Shown piece by piece: positions 51,516 to 63,844 of a stretch of 64,000 bases of DNA. The stretch comes from Symbiodinium natans (taxonomy: Eukaryota > Sar > Dinophyceae > Suessiales > Symbiodiniaceae). The notes under the pieces were generated by a model. It searched no databases. It was given only the letters and a program-made list of their open reading frames with translations, and was not told the DNA's origin. The DNA is taken from assembly GCA_905221605.1 (NCBI GenBank), contig CAJNDS010000461.1, forward strand, positions 62,001 through 126,000, read 5' to 3'. Position 1 is the stretch's first letter. Each line of letters opens with the position of its first letter. Position numbers and translations under genes: made by a program.

Positions 51516-51840
51516 GATGCACGGAGGCACGTGGCTTCATCACGCTGGATCACGCGGGGCTGTTCCAGCAGCCCCGTAGCTCCCCTCCACATATCTAAGC
51601 CTGGGCCAAGCACAAGGCTGTCGCACACTCTTGCTGCGTCACTCAGTTGGACTTCGTGCCGAGGACCCTTTGCGGATTCAAAGGTTGCCAAGGTACCAAA
51701 AATTTGCGCAGAGATGCAATGTCACGAAAGCAAGTGCTTGTTTCCGTGAGGGCGAACTGCAGCTTCCTGCAGCCAGCCGCATGTCTGAGAGCGTTCTGCG
51801 CGGGCCCTCCGTGCTCCTTGCTAGCCTGGTCTCCTGATCT
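51516..51840. repeat. Module F, copy 2
   Basis: See 47590-47900. This copy has an extra 40-50 bases (GCAGCCAGCCGCATGTCTGA) near its right end. 51841-52320 to the right is unique, with a GC-rich ORF of no clear meaning. Confidence 0.85.
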
Positions 51841-52319
51841 TTGGGCCGACTTGCACAGATCTCCTTTCCGGGTACAAGCCCGGTTCACACGTTCCAGAGC
51901 GCCATTCCAATTCCCTGTCTGGCTGGAAGGTTTAGCGCTTCCTTTTGGCGCTTCCTTGGTCCTTGGGGCGAAGAAAGTGAAGATGTCAGCCGGCTGACGC
52001 GGCCTGACACGGGCAGCCTCACAAATTCATTGGGAGACTGGATTGACTGGATCTGGCCGTCGCAGCTCCGTTTGGTCTTTCTGTGTTTGACGGCTTTTTT
52101 TGGAGCTCCCTTTCAGCGTGCCACTGTGGGCTTTTCCGTCGTCTTCCGTCCTCGTGCTGAGCGTGTGCTCGTGGCAGCTGCAAGCCGCTGCGCTGGGAGC
52201 TTTGGCGCCTGCTGACAAAGCCCTTTTGACGCCCTCAGCCAGTTGCACGGAAGTTGCTTCTGGCATCGCATGCTGGTCCGTGCTGGCCTTACAACTGCAC
52301 GACTAGGTTACTAGCTGCG

Positions 52320-53540
52320 GACTGTGGATATTTGTCAAGCCGCAGCCTGGCGTCGCAAGTCGTCGACTGCCAGCAGCCGGGTTAAAGCGCTTTCTCATGA
52401 ATCTCGACGAGGTTGGTCGAGGATCTGTTAAGTGCCAGGTGAAGGTGGGAGATGATAAGCGACCCTCGTGGCTGGGTTTGCACCGGGCAGTAGCCTACGA
52501 CAAGGAATGAATCCAACTGCTGGACTTCCTGCGGGCCATGGCCATTAGATGCACCTGGCTGCGGCTAGGTTGACAATCACTCGTGTCACGGTGCTAAAGA
52601 GGCTTTTCCCAACTTACACTGGCCCTGTGTGCGATCGCTAGACAATGGCTTGATCACGACCCCCGGGAACGCAACGCACCCACTGCATCCCAGCGCCTGC
52701 GCATCCGCGTCTGCAAATCCACGTCTAGAAAAGGCATCCTGTTTGGGCTGGCCAGGAAAACCGATGACCCGGCGCACGAGCTGGGTGTGAGCAGCCTGGC
52801 CCCGCGTTTGAATTCTGTTGACCTTGACGCAGTGCTCCCCGTGAACGTGAGGCGAAGCGCGTGCCCTGCAATCTGTGACAGGAATGTTTGGGTTCCTCGA
52901 CCAAGGTCCTTGCAATCTTGAGGCTGATGTGCCGGCATTGCCATCATGCAGATGCTGGACGACATCTTTCATGGCTGAGGCCCTTCCCTTGGCATTGCTA
53001 TCCCACGCTCTTGATATCCGCAGCAGGCACGGCCCAGCAGGTGTTCGAAGAACAGTGGATCACAACAGGGCCCGTGCCAATGCCATTTCTCCACCAGGAT
53101 GCGGCGAGACCAAGAACGCGTCACGCTGGTGATGCTGGTGTGCCCGATCGACCCGAATGGGTCGGATTGCTTGCTGCATGTCCTACGTCGGTGATCCTGC
53201 ACACATGCCCGCGGCTGTTCCTCCCACAAGGGACGCCACATCGTGATCATGCGCTTGCGACAAAACGGAACAGGCTCGCTGACTTGCGCCTGGAAGCTTA
53301 GACTTGCAGGCGGTCCACGACGTGGACGCCGACGCAAGCTGGGTCGCCGCCCCGGCGACGTGTACCCTGCACGTGTTGTCGGACATTTTGTGCTTGAGCT
53401 GCAGACGCTCAAGTACCTTACCCAGTAGCTTTGAGCGAGGCTTGCGAGCGTCCTTGGCATACAACGCCAACCGTGCACACAGGCGAACGATCGCTTCCAA
53501 GGAGCACCAGCAGGTGCAAGCTGCCCCCGTAGAACAGTCT
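52320..53540. repeat. Module A tail plus module E, copy 3
   Basis: 52320-52520 matches the end of module A (AAGTCGTCGACTGCCAG, GGTTGGTCGAGGATCTG). 52740-53540 matches module E. 53541-53990 to the right is unique, with no gene seen. Confidence 0.8.
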
Positions 53541-54114
53541 TCTGTGTGAGCATAAGTGGGCGCTTTCCCAAATTCCTGAAGAGCACTGCCATCATCCTCT
53601 GAACCCGATATAAGTGGACCATGCTGGCCTGAAAGCGACGCCTGTGAGGCGGCACTATTGTGCTTAGCGGCAGCTCTGCGAACTCCGGCAGTATGTTGTC
53701 AGGTGGGGGGAGCCTCACAAGCTGTGAGACTCACGCCGCTCGCATTTTGACCAGGGGTTCCCCACAACTTACTTAAATTTGCGCCAGAAGTCATCTTGCT
53801 GAGCAATTGTGCAATTTCGAGTTTCGAGCGTGCGCCAAGCCAACTTCTTGGCCTTGCGAAACTGCAGAGACGAACTGAGCCCATCAGGACTAGCAGCGGC
53901 AAGCCCGCGAGCTGGGTGCACAGTTTGGGACGGGATGCCGCACGCATCCAGACATTCCCTACACTTGCACCACAGCAGCCGCAGTGCTTGTTAGACCGTG
54001 CCTTGCTCACGCGCTCAGGCAGCTTAGTGCAGATGCATCCCAGGTTACGGTGTCTGCAGGCCCTGCGATGCCAGGGCATGAATGATCAAATGCCATCATG
54101 GTCGCAAGGCTTCT

Positions 54115-55040
54115 GGGAGGGCATTCGGTGTACCCCCCTCTGAAATCGTGCAATCACACTTGGCCTTCCGCCAGCATTGCTTTCGGATCCAAACAGCACG
54201 GGTGAGTAGGAGCCAACCACAGGTGGTCTAGGTGGGCTCCGAGTTGCATTGAGTTGCACACAGCAGCATTGTCGGCTTCCCCAGCTTGCAAGAAGAAGTT
54301 GGTTACGGCAGCCAGACAGCAGCTACGGCGGCTACAGTGTTAGACTGCGGCTTGCTCAGCGCTCAGGCAAGCAGCGTGCTGCACGTGCGTGACACATTGT
54401 GGTGGCTGCAAGGCTGTTAGGCAGTGCCGGATCCGGATACAAGCACCTGTGATCCCCGCGATCTGGGCTGGGCGGCAGTTGCAGCACGAATGAAGATGAG
54501 CCAACCACAGGTGGTCTAGGTGGGCTCCGAGTTGCATTGAGTTGCGCACAGCAGCATTGTCGGTTCCCTCGCTTGCAAGAAGACGTTGCATATAGCAAAC
54601 AGACAGCAGGTACGGCGGCTACGGTGCTTTTTTAGATTGCGGCTTGCTCAGCGCTCAGGCAAGCAGCGTGCTGCACGTGCGTGACGCATGATGGGGCCCG
54701 CAAGGCTGCCAGGGAGCGCATCCTCAGCACTCTTTCAGATCTGCCTGCGTGGCGGATCTAAGCACCTGTGATCCCTGCGGGGCGGCAGATGCAGCACGAG
54801 TGAAGATGAGGCATGGTCTAGGTGGGCTCCGAGCTGCATTGCACACAGCATCACTGGTTTCCCCAGGAAAAAGTTGCAGCAAACAGACAGCAGCTAGCAG
54901 CTACGGCGGCTACGGTGCTTTTTAGACTGCGGGCTGCTCAGCGCTCAGGCAAGCAGCTTGCCGCACGTGCATGACACTGGTGGCCGTTCGGTGCACAAAA
55001 CTCTGGGATCGTGCAGTCTTACTTGGCCTTCCTGCACGGC
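54115..55040. repeat. Tandem units of about 288 bp (module D relatives)
   Basis: CCAACCACAGGTGGTCTAGG occurs at 54213 and 54501, with a shortened third unit near 54800. GCTTGCTCAGCGCTCAGGCA accompanies each. Confidence 0.8.
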
Positions 55041-55951
55041 TTTCGCATCCACCTGCGGTCTTTGTGATCTGCGCGGGCAGCAGCATGAGCGAAAGTGGTC
55101 GAAAAAACAGGGAAGCTTGCAAAGGACGGCCACTCGCACACCAATTGTAAGGTCCCTTCCGCCCCCTCCCGAGAACAATGCTCACTGCTCCAATGCAGGC
55201 TTGTGGCGCCTGATCTCGCCCTGGGGCATGCGAAAAGGCGTGTTGGAACTGACAAGAATCCGTGCTTCGTGACCGTGACCATTGAAGACGTGGCTTGCTG
55301 CCACACATCCTCAATCTCTGCGGCCCCGCGTGCCTTGCATTCACTAGGTGATCCTTCCCAAAACCCCGCTAAACGTGCATGTGAGAAGAGGTCGTCGCCG
55401 CCTTTTGTAGTTTTGAAACTCGGCTCTTGCTGTCTCTGCCGTCGCGTCGCTGCCGCGGCTTGCGGAGCCAGCCGTGCTTGCACAACTTCATGTGCTCCTT
55501 TGCTACGAGCAGTGTGTTCTGCGCACGCAGGTGCGCGACCTCATTGCCGAGAGCTGGATGGAGGCCGTATCCTATCCTCCTTGGAGACGTGGCAGTCCTT
55601 CTCTGATACATGTCGAGAGACAGCTGGTTGCTTGAGTACCAACGTCCTCGGCCGCGAGCGTGGTGTCGCAAACGTGGACGCTGCACTCACCGTGGTCGCT
55701 GGAGCTGCCGTCCTAGCAGGGCGGCGGCCGCTCGCACACAGGGATCGGATTTGTGCTGCTGTGCTGCTGCGACCCGAAGTCTGAAGTATCCGACACGTTA
55801 AAGCACTCGACGATTGGCGACGCGCCCCCTGGAGCTCTGCCATCCAACTGTGTGGCCACGTATTGGTCAGAGCAGCTTGGTCCAGTGCTGGAGCTCTCGG
55901 CCGAGGCAGGGTGTGGGTTGCACCTTGAGTCCTCCGCGTATCCAACCATCC

Positions 55952-55991
<40 letters not shown>

Positions 55992-58182
55992 TGTGGAAGC
56001 GGTTTTCAAGCACTGAGTGGAGCTGCCGCTGAGCATTCATCTCTCAGTTTAGGCTATCAGCCTGGCTTGTGGATATCGCGCGGGAGAGCACATGCAAGAG
56101 CACCAGGGCTCGGAACCTTGAGGGACCTTGAGGGACTTTGAGGGACCTTGTCGTGAACATTTACGGGTGTGGGTAGGGGACATCGGATGCAAACTATTGC
56201 AGCAAACGTGTTAGAGTTGGCTCAGTGCAGCAGGTATCTGTGTTGCAACACATCGCGGAAATCCCTTCAGCTTCGTGCAACCTGAGGGCACAAGAAGAAA
56301 CAGTGCGAGCCGTTAGCCCAAGTACCCCCAAGTGATCTCAAGTCAAGTCCTAAAGTGCAGGCCTGGGACATCTGGCCATGCCTGGAACAGCCCGAACTTT
56401 CTGCCGCCGCGCTCACCCGAGCCCGCCACTCGCCACCCGGGTAGGTGTTGTAGGGTTGCGCCAGGTCCACACAGGGTGTTTCAGGGAGGGAGGAAGTTGT
56501 TCCGCACTTCCTTTCAGGGCCTGCGCAGTTGCCACAACACATGATTTGGAAAGACCAGGCTAGCATTGCGTCTAGCATAGGGGAAACGAAGGGCAGGTGA
56601 AGCTTGACGGGACCTGTACTTGCACCATACTCATCCTGTATCTTTAGAGGAGACCCAACGCATTTAGTTTGTAGGTGTGCGTGGCTTGACGTTGCAGAGA
56701 GTACATAGTATTTTGCAGAGCATCTTGCCTCCAATGTCGTCCCAACAAGCGACAAATCTTAACACGTCTTACAACATCATCCTGCCGGTGGCCAGAAATT
56801 TGCCACATCAAAAGATTTCAAGCCCTGAAGCCTTACCTCGGGGGCTGTCCGCATGCAGGGGTGGAAAGGCTTTGCGAACTGAGGAGGGATGGTGATAGCG
56901 GAGACTAAATGAGACGACAAGGAGTTTTGTGGTTTGTGTTGTAGGGTCTGGGGTCTCGCCACAACTTGAGTATCGTTCATCTGGAAGCCTACTTAAAGCA
57001 TTGAGATGTTTGCTTTCGGCAGGTTGAAGAGGCATTGTCGCAAGATGAGGCGCGAGCGGTGAGCAAAGCTTGCGGACAGGTGGACCCGAAAACAGCTCGA
57101 GCGTGGCCATTCATGTGCCAGTATTAGCGACCACTGGTATGAGTGCTTTTCGCCAGGAACCCGTGGTGTCAGTACTACCGCAAACAGCAACCAACGCTGT
57201 TCATTATCATGATCTTTTAACCGTGAGCTTGCGCAAGAGAGCTGTTGCACTGAATCTGACTAAGCACCGAAAAAGCACGAGACACAAAGCCTTAGCTCTA
57301 AGTCTTCATCGTCCGAGCTTTGTCGAGAATCTGCCTGGTTCAGCACTCAAAATCTGAAAGGCCACCCTTGCTTTCTTTATGTTGTAGCATCTCATCATCT
57401 AAGCATGTTCAGTACTGTTGTGCTGTTTTGCAGAATCTTCGCAAGACCCCTGTGTGTGCGATTGGCCCTCAAATTGTTCTGGCTAAGACATTGCAGCGGA
57501 AGTTCTGGCGTAAGCCCACTCTTCCAATAGCCAGCAATGGTCTTCTCAACGCGCTTCTGCAAGGACTTTGGCGCAGACGATTCAACAGTGATGGTTGCGA
57601 TGTTCCCGCTTGTACTAGCAGTCCTGAATAGGGAGTATGGTACCCCCACCTCCCCCGCCATATTAGAATGCCGATTAAGGACTGGTAGTATAAGGGGGAG
57701 CATCCCAACAGTTGATAGAATGTTGATGGTTTGAGGTTGATACATCCGGGTTGCTGCAGCTGTGCATCCTCCGCGAGGGGGGAGCCATTGCTCATGGCAC
57801 TGGTAGCTAGGTGGAGCCACAGGGTTGCTATGGTGCCAACCGCCACGCACTACATATTTTTGCACCCAACTAAGCCCTACTGTAAGCCTTCCGGCCCTCA
57901 ATCCCACACCGTCCTGGATGAACCCGAAGCCCTCTGAACTTTACCACCCCCGAAAGGAGAGCGACGGTGCTTGGCTTTTGCTTAGCGCCTTGGGTCCTTG
58001 AGAAGCTCGGGTTCGGGTGTATTGATGTATTGACGAGGTCTCGGTCAAATTGCAATCGCCTGTACCTTACAGTGCGCAGTTTGGGTTTGGAATCTTGTGC
58101 TTTCCACGTCAAAAACAGAGGCAAGCCTTCAGCTTTGCGCGTGCTTGCCGTCTGTTGCCCTTCCCCTGCAAGCCTTTTCTGG
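55041..58182. other. Largely unique island, no gene recognised
   Basis: A plus ORF of 229 codons (55095-55784) and overlapping minus ORFs lie in GC-rich sequence. In the minus one (55369-55686), EVAHLRAQNTLLVAKEHMKL is coiled-coil-like, but nothing else supports a gene. A (GT)n microsatellite lies at 55956-55998 and a 12-bp GAGGGACCTT repeat at 56115-56150. The remainder holds only short ORFs. Confidence 0.4.
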
Positions 58183-58273
58183 CTGGTTCTTAGGGAACAA
58201 GGGAATGTGGTATCCTATATACTCCCTTCTTGGGTGTAGGGCCCTGATTCCCTCATTCCCTATTAAGAACCAG
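58183..58273. repeat. Fold-back inverted repeat
   Basis: CTGGTTCTTAGGGAACAAGGG on the left pairs imperfectly with CATTCCCTATTAAGAACCAG on the right, about 45 bases apart. Size and form suggest a hairpin or a small fold-back element. Confidence 0.65.
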
Positions 58274-58390
58274 GGGGTTTCGCTTTGTGCCTCCAAGGAT
58301 TCGGTGGCTTCTTGGTGGCGCAGCGCGTTCTCTCAAAAATGTAGCCTTGGAGGCCGAAATAGGGTTCAGGGCCTTTAGGGTTTGCTTCTT

Positions 58391-58690
58391 TGAATGTTTG
58401 GTTGCTTGTTAGCTTGTTTGTGGTTTTGTTTGCTTGTGTGCTGCTTGGTTTGGATGAAAGGTTCAGGTTGATGACAACATCCTCAGGCGAGAACATTGCC
58501 ATATTCAAGACACTGCGAAGTCTCCAAGATCACTCGCATAATTACCGGGCTTGTAGGGTTTTGCTTCTTTGAACGTTCGGCTGCCTGTTTTGCTTGTTTC
58601 CGATTTCGTTTGTTTGCGTGTGCTGTTTGGTTTGGATGAAAGGCTGATTCAGGTTGATGACAACATTGCCAGGCGAGAACATTTTCATAC
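58391..58690. repeat. Tandem duplication of about 178 bp
   Basis: TTTGGTTTGGATGAAAGG and GGCGAGAACATT occur in both units (58391-58500, 58570-58685), preceded by a Cys/Leu-rich T/G stretch. Moderately diverged. Confidence 0.8.
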
Positions 58691-60599
58691 TCAACGAGAA
58701 CACTCCGCGAACTAACAAGCAGACACCCACCCTCCCACGTTTAGAGTCCCCAGTGCTCGAAACCATTCCGCCCTTTCCCTCCGCCTTGCAAGACGCGGGA
58801 AGACCCGTATGCCAGGAATCTTTCCGAAAACACCTGAAGTGGGCGAGTGGCAGACCCTGAATCCGAAAAGGAGATGCTCGGGGATGCTGGAGACGAGAGC
58901 TACTTCTGCAGAGCTTAAGCATTGTGCGCTTAAGTGTTTTTCACGTAAGTCGAGTCGAACATGGTATCTGGTTGCTGCTGAGCCACGTGCAAGTGTATTG
59001 AACTTATCGTCACGCATTGGTTCCTTGTGTTCATGGGCACCTTGCTTGAGTTCTTCCTGAAGTATTTGCGCATGGGGGGGCGCCGGTTCCTATGCGCTCA
59101 TCCCTGAGTACTCCTGACCCTAAGAACCACTACATCTCAAGCTCATGACGTTGGCCCTGGCAGGTCGATGCCTGGAAGATCCACGCCCTTCCTCGCTGCA
59201 CAACTTGCGGTCCAAGTGACTTACCTCAGCTTTCGAGTCAAGGGCGAACGGGTGGCAGAGAGAGATGCAAGCGCGACATAGCGGAATTGTGTCGCCAGGC
59301 TGCTATGTTGCCCTGTATCCTCATGAGCTCTCTTGAACGGTAGTCTTGGGCCCCGTTCACGCACGATCTGCTGGGCAGTGGCTTGATCAATCATGAATCA
59401 TGCTTGAGCACAAGCCGCGCGACACATCCAAGCGGCTGCGCATCCACTGGGGGTACGATCCGCAGCTGTGCCTGACAAGCACGCACGATGCAGGCACGAT
59501 GAGCAGTATGGCCCCAGGTGCAACAAGGTCGGGGCAAAGTTAAGAAGGTGTGCAAGCGTTCGCATCCCCCTTCCATCCCCCACCTGATAGGATCACTGTC
59601 GCTTTGCATCTTGGGTGCCGCAGCGATGTGCTGATACCGCTCTCAAAGCAGAAGACACTGTTGCTGCCGAACAAGCTCGGCTGATTCTGCAGAATCCGTA
59701 GAAACCCGCAAGCATGTCCTGCCAGCCCGCAATCCCCAACCCTTTGAGGCTCCCTGTCCGGCAGGCGCTTCCGACAGCCCGCAATTCGTTCCATTCGGGA
59801 ATCATTCGGGCTTACAGCCTTTTACAGCTTTTCTGGGCTTGGCTGGGTTTTAAAGATTTTAAGCTGAAGGCTGCTTGGCCTGAGGGTCGGGGAGAGCGCA
59901 AGTCCAAGACCCTTGCAAGGCCAAGACCCCTTCCAAGAACAGCAAGCTGCAGGCAGTGATGGCCCACGTGCATCACCATAGCACCAGCTCCTCAGCTGGT
60001 GCGCAAAAAGCTGGCGCAAAAGCTGGCGCAAGCGCGAGGCGCAAGGCATCCTCGTGGCGGAACCCACACTTTAGAGCAGCTGGCGGCTGGCTTAAGCTGG
60101 GTTCTCCGTCCGCGGGCAGTTCTGCCGGATGTTCCATCGCCTTGGTGTTTAACGAGGAACCCAGACGGGTCACCTCACCCGGTTGGACGCGTGCTTATCC
60201 AGGTCATGACGGGCATCTTTTGCACTCTGCCTCCTCCCTCCCCCCCGCCCCCCAACGCTGAATGAATGTGCTCTAAATGCAGAAGGTGTTCCTACACATT
60301 ACTTATGCGCGAGTCCAGCTGTGCCAGGCATGTATTCTGCATTTTCCACCACCCGCCCCACCATGATAAGACTGGAGGAGTCATTTTGCCTGACCTGATC
60401 TACGGGGCTATGCTCATCCCAATCCTCTTCTGCCGTCCCTTCCATCCTCTCTCTCTTGCCTCCAGCGATGAAGCTGCTGCCTACTAGGAGCCATCGGCCC
60501 ACAACGGCTTCGGCTGGCGCGTTCTCTTCAACTCGGGAAGCGAAGCTGGGTGAACAGGGGAGTTGACGCACTGGTTGGGCTTGAGTCCGGCACGTGCAT
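58691..60599. other. Largely unique island, no gene recognised
   Basis: Only short ORFs. A small internal repetition of GCAAAAGCTGGCGCA lies near 60000-60030. Confidence 0.4.
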
Positions 60600-61300
60600 C
60601 CCCTTTCAAGCACGTTCCGTGTTGAGCCCAGCGAAAGTCGAACTTGACCCCGTGCTCCTGTAAGACTCTGAGGCGAAACGCGTGTCCTGCAATCGATGAC
60701 GTGGATGTTTGGGCTCCTTGCCCCATGTCCGCAAAGCCTTGAGGCACGTTTGGCGCTGCTATCATGCCATGCTCCAGGCAGCCGGAGCATGTACCGGCCA
60801 GATATTGGAGGGGGAGATCGCCACAAAAGGCCCCAAGAATGAGCAGGTGTCTTTTTGCCCAAGCGTCTCGACCAGAGCCGACCTGCTGAGGGTCGCATGT
60901 CATGTTGGTGCGGCCGAGTGATCCGAACTTGTCCTCGGTCAGCGGTCCTTTGCACGAGCTCTTCCCATCTCTTCGCTGCGATGTGAGCAAACGATCGCCA
61001 TGAGGAAGCAGCACAGGTGCGTAGGATGGCGCTGGGGGAGCGACCTGCATGGAGCCACTGGCGTGGATGCTGACGCAAACTGGGCCGCGCCCGGCTGCAG
61101 CCTTCGAGTTGCCTCGTGGCTGGAGGTGTTGCACACAACAGCCTCCTGTGTGCCACAATGATGTGCCAAGCGCGCTGCTGCGAATGCACTTAAAGGGATC
61201 TCTGAGGTTGCAGGCTCCCGTGGAGGGATTCGGTGCACCCTCGAATAAGTGAACCGCAGGTTGTCTCCGAGTTGCATGTGCTGCTCGCCGCAGCGTCCTC
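60600..61300. repeat. Module B/C, copy 3
   Basis: Same blocks, more diverged. Followed by a second partial copy at 61350-61500 (GACGGGGAGATCGCCACAAA). Confidence 0.8.
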
Positions 61301-61500
61301 AAACAGCCAGCGGCCACGGTGCTTCTTAGACTGCGGTTTCCTCAGCACGCCATGCTCCTGGCCGCAGCATGTGCTGGCCAATTTCTGGACGGGGAGATCG
61401 CCACAAAAGGCCCCACTAATGAGCAGGTGTCGTTTTGCCCCAGCGTCTCGACCAGAGCCGACCTGCTGTGCGAGAGGGTCGCATGTCATGTTGGTGCGGC

Positions 61501-62190
61501 CGAGTGATCCGAACTTGTCCGCGGTCAGCGATCCTTCGCATCTCTTCGCTGCGATGTGAGCATGCGATCGCAATGAACAAGCAGCACCGGTGCGCAGGAT
61601 GGCACTTGGGTGGCGACCTGCATGGAGCGACCGGCGTGGATGCTGACGCAAACTGGGCCGCCCCAGCGACGTGCGCCCGGCTGCAGCTCGCTCAGCGCTC
61701 GGGCAGGCAGTGTGTCATGACTGGCGCATCACCTCATCGTCCCCGTGCCCTTCCGGCAGTAGGCACATCCATGATCAACTGAGGCCGAGTGATCCGAACT
61801 TGTCCTCGGTCAGCGATCCTTCGCATCTCTTCGCTGCGATGTGAGCATGCCATCGCCATGAACAAGCAGCACCGGTGCGCAGGATGGCACTTGGGTGGCG
61901 ACCTGCATGGAGCGACCGGCGTGGATGCTGACGCAAACTGGGCCGCCCCAGCGACGTGCGCCCGGCTGCAGCTCGCTCAGCGCTCGGGCAGGCAGTGTGT
62001 CATGACTGGCGCATCACCTCATCGTCCCCGTGCCCTTCCGGCAGTAGGCACATCCATGATCAACTGAGGCCGAGTGATCCGAACTTGTCCTCGGTCAGCG
62101 ATCCTTCGCATCTCTTCGAAGCGAAGCATGCGATCGCCATGAACAAGCAGCACCGCAAACTGGGCCGCCCCGGCGACGTGCGCCCGGCTA
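61501..62190. repeat. 285-bp near-perfect tandem duplication plus partial third unit
   Basis: CGAGTGATCCGAACTTGTCC begins at 61501, 61786 and 62071. The first two units differ at only a few bases; the third breaks off after about 120 bases. The repeated 92-codon ORF is incidental. Confidence 0.95.
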
Positions 62191-63830
62191 CTTGCCGTGC
62201 CGTCGTCGACTTCGCCAGCTTGCAAGCAGATGCGACCTTTTACAAAGAGACAGCAGTGCTTGCTAGACCTTGGCCTGCTCAGCAGGCCATTCCTAACCTG
62301 AGTGGTTCGGGAAGCATCTTGGGGTGTGATGGAAGATTTGAGAAGACAACTTGCAAGCTTTTTAGAAGAATGCAAGGCTCCTGCGGAGCGTATTCGCCAC
62401 CCTCTGAGATCGTTCAACCGTACCTGTCCTTGTGCCACCACGGCATCCGGCGCACCATGTTTTCACCCAGGCCATGCCATCTGACTGCGACGTGCCTCAG
62501 AGCTCTCCGAACTTCCTTTCTAAGAACCTCTGCTATCTCTCTGAGGTGCTCGCAGCAGCGCCGTCGTCGGCTTCGGCAGTTTGCAAGCAGAAGCGACCTT
62601 TTACAAAGAGACAGCAGTGCTCGCTAGGCTGCAGCGTGCTCAGGGCTCAGGCAGGCAGTGTGTCATGCCTGGCACATCACCTCGTCGTCCCCATGCCCTT
62701 CTGGCAGTAGGCACGACTGAAGCTGCGCCTGCTGGCAGACTTCCGTACTCGAGGTGATCTACGTGTGCTCGTGGCCGCGGCCGAAGTCGTGTCGGACAGC
62801 CAGCTAGGAGTTTTTCTGTCAGCGCCCGTTCCTGGCGCAATGCTGTGCCAAGCACCTTCTGACATCTCTCTGAGGTGCTCGCAGCAGCGCCGTCGTTGGC
62901 TTCCGCAGCTTGCAAGCAGAAGCGACCTATTCCAACCAGACAGCGGTGCCTTGCTAGACCGTGGCCTTCTCACTGCTCCAGGCCGGTCCATTGTCAGCGA
63001 TACCTGGCACGCAGGTACCGTGAAAAACACGTAAGTTGCGGCGGTCTTGAGCTTAGCAGCACAAAACGCATCAATCGCGTGGCTGTCCTTGGCGACTCCC
63101 AGAGCACGTGTCCAAAAGTTTGGCTTCGTCCCTGCTGCGACTACCATCAGGTTTTCAGAACACACCGCAGTATGAGACCCACCGCAGTCGCAAGAACTTG
63201 GCATGCTGCTAGTGCAAAGTCTAAGCTCAGGAGCAGTATGATTCCCACAGGTCCGATTCATTGCGTGTGCAGACCCACACGCCTCGGCAGCTTAAGGCGC
63301 GGCTCGGTGGATGTCATGCCTGGCACATCACGGCATCGTCCACGTATCCTTTCGGTCACAGGCGCATCAAAGACGGTCACGGCCAAAAAGCTCTTGTGGG
63401 GAGCGCATTCGGTGCACTACCCTCCAAGTCCATGTATTCACACCACACTCGGCATCTTGCCGTGCCGGCCTCATCTGGTCAAATTTGGTCCGTACATGTC
63501 TCTGCGATCTGGGCGGGCAGAAGCAATGAGCGAGGCTGCTTGAGCTAGTTGCAGTGCCGTCGTCGGTTTCCGCAGCTTGCAAGCAGAAGCGACCTTCTGC
63601 AAAGAGACAGCAGTGCTTGCTAGACCTTGGCCTGCTCAGCGCTCAGGCAGGCAGCATGTCATGCTTGGCACATCATTGGCATGGAACGCAGCTTGCAAGT
63701 TCTAGACACATAATCTGTGGGAGAGAGCTGCCATGCAAGGCTCTTGGGGAGCGCATTCGGTGCATCACCCTCTGAGATCGTGGAACCGTCCCTATCCTTG
63801 TGCCACCACGGCACCCCATCATTCGTCCTC
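62190..63830. repeat. Module D array, third occurrence
   Basis: Degenerate module D units with the same inserted block as 42900-43440. It leads directly into module A copy 4, repeating the D-to-A order seen at 40.2 and 44.0 kb. Confidence 0.8.
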
Positions 63831-63844
63831 GCCGGTTGCTAGCG

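Noticed and set aside
55095-55945. Gene on either strand (229-codon plus ORF; Arg/Ala-rich minus ORFs)
   Set aside because: Both strands are open in GC-rich sequence, composition is unconvincing, and no motif or splice evidence decides between them.
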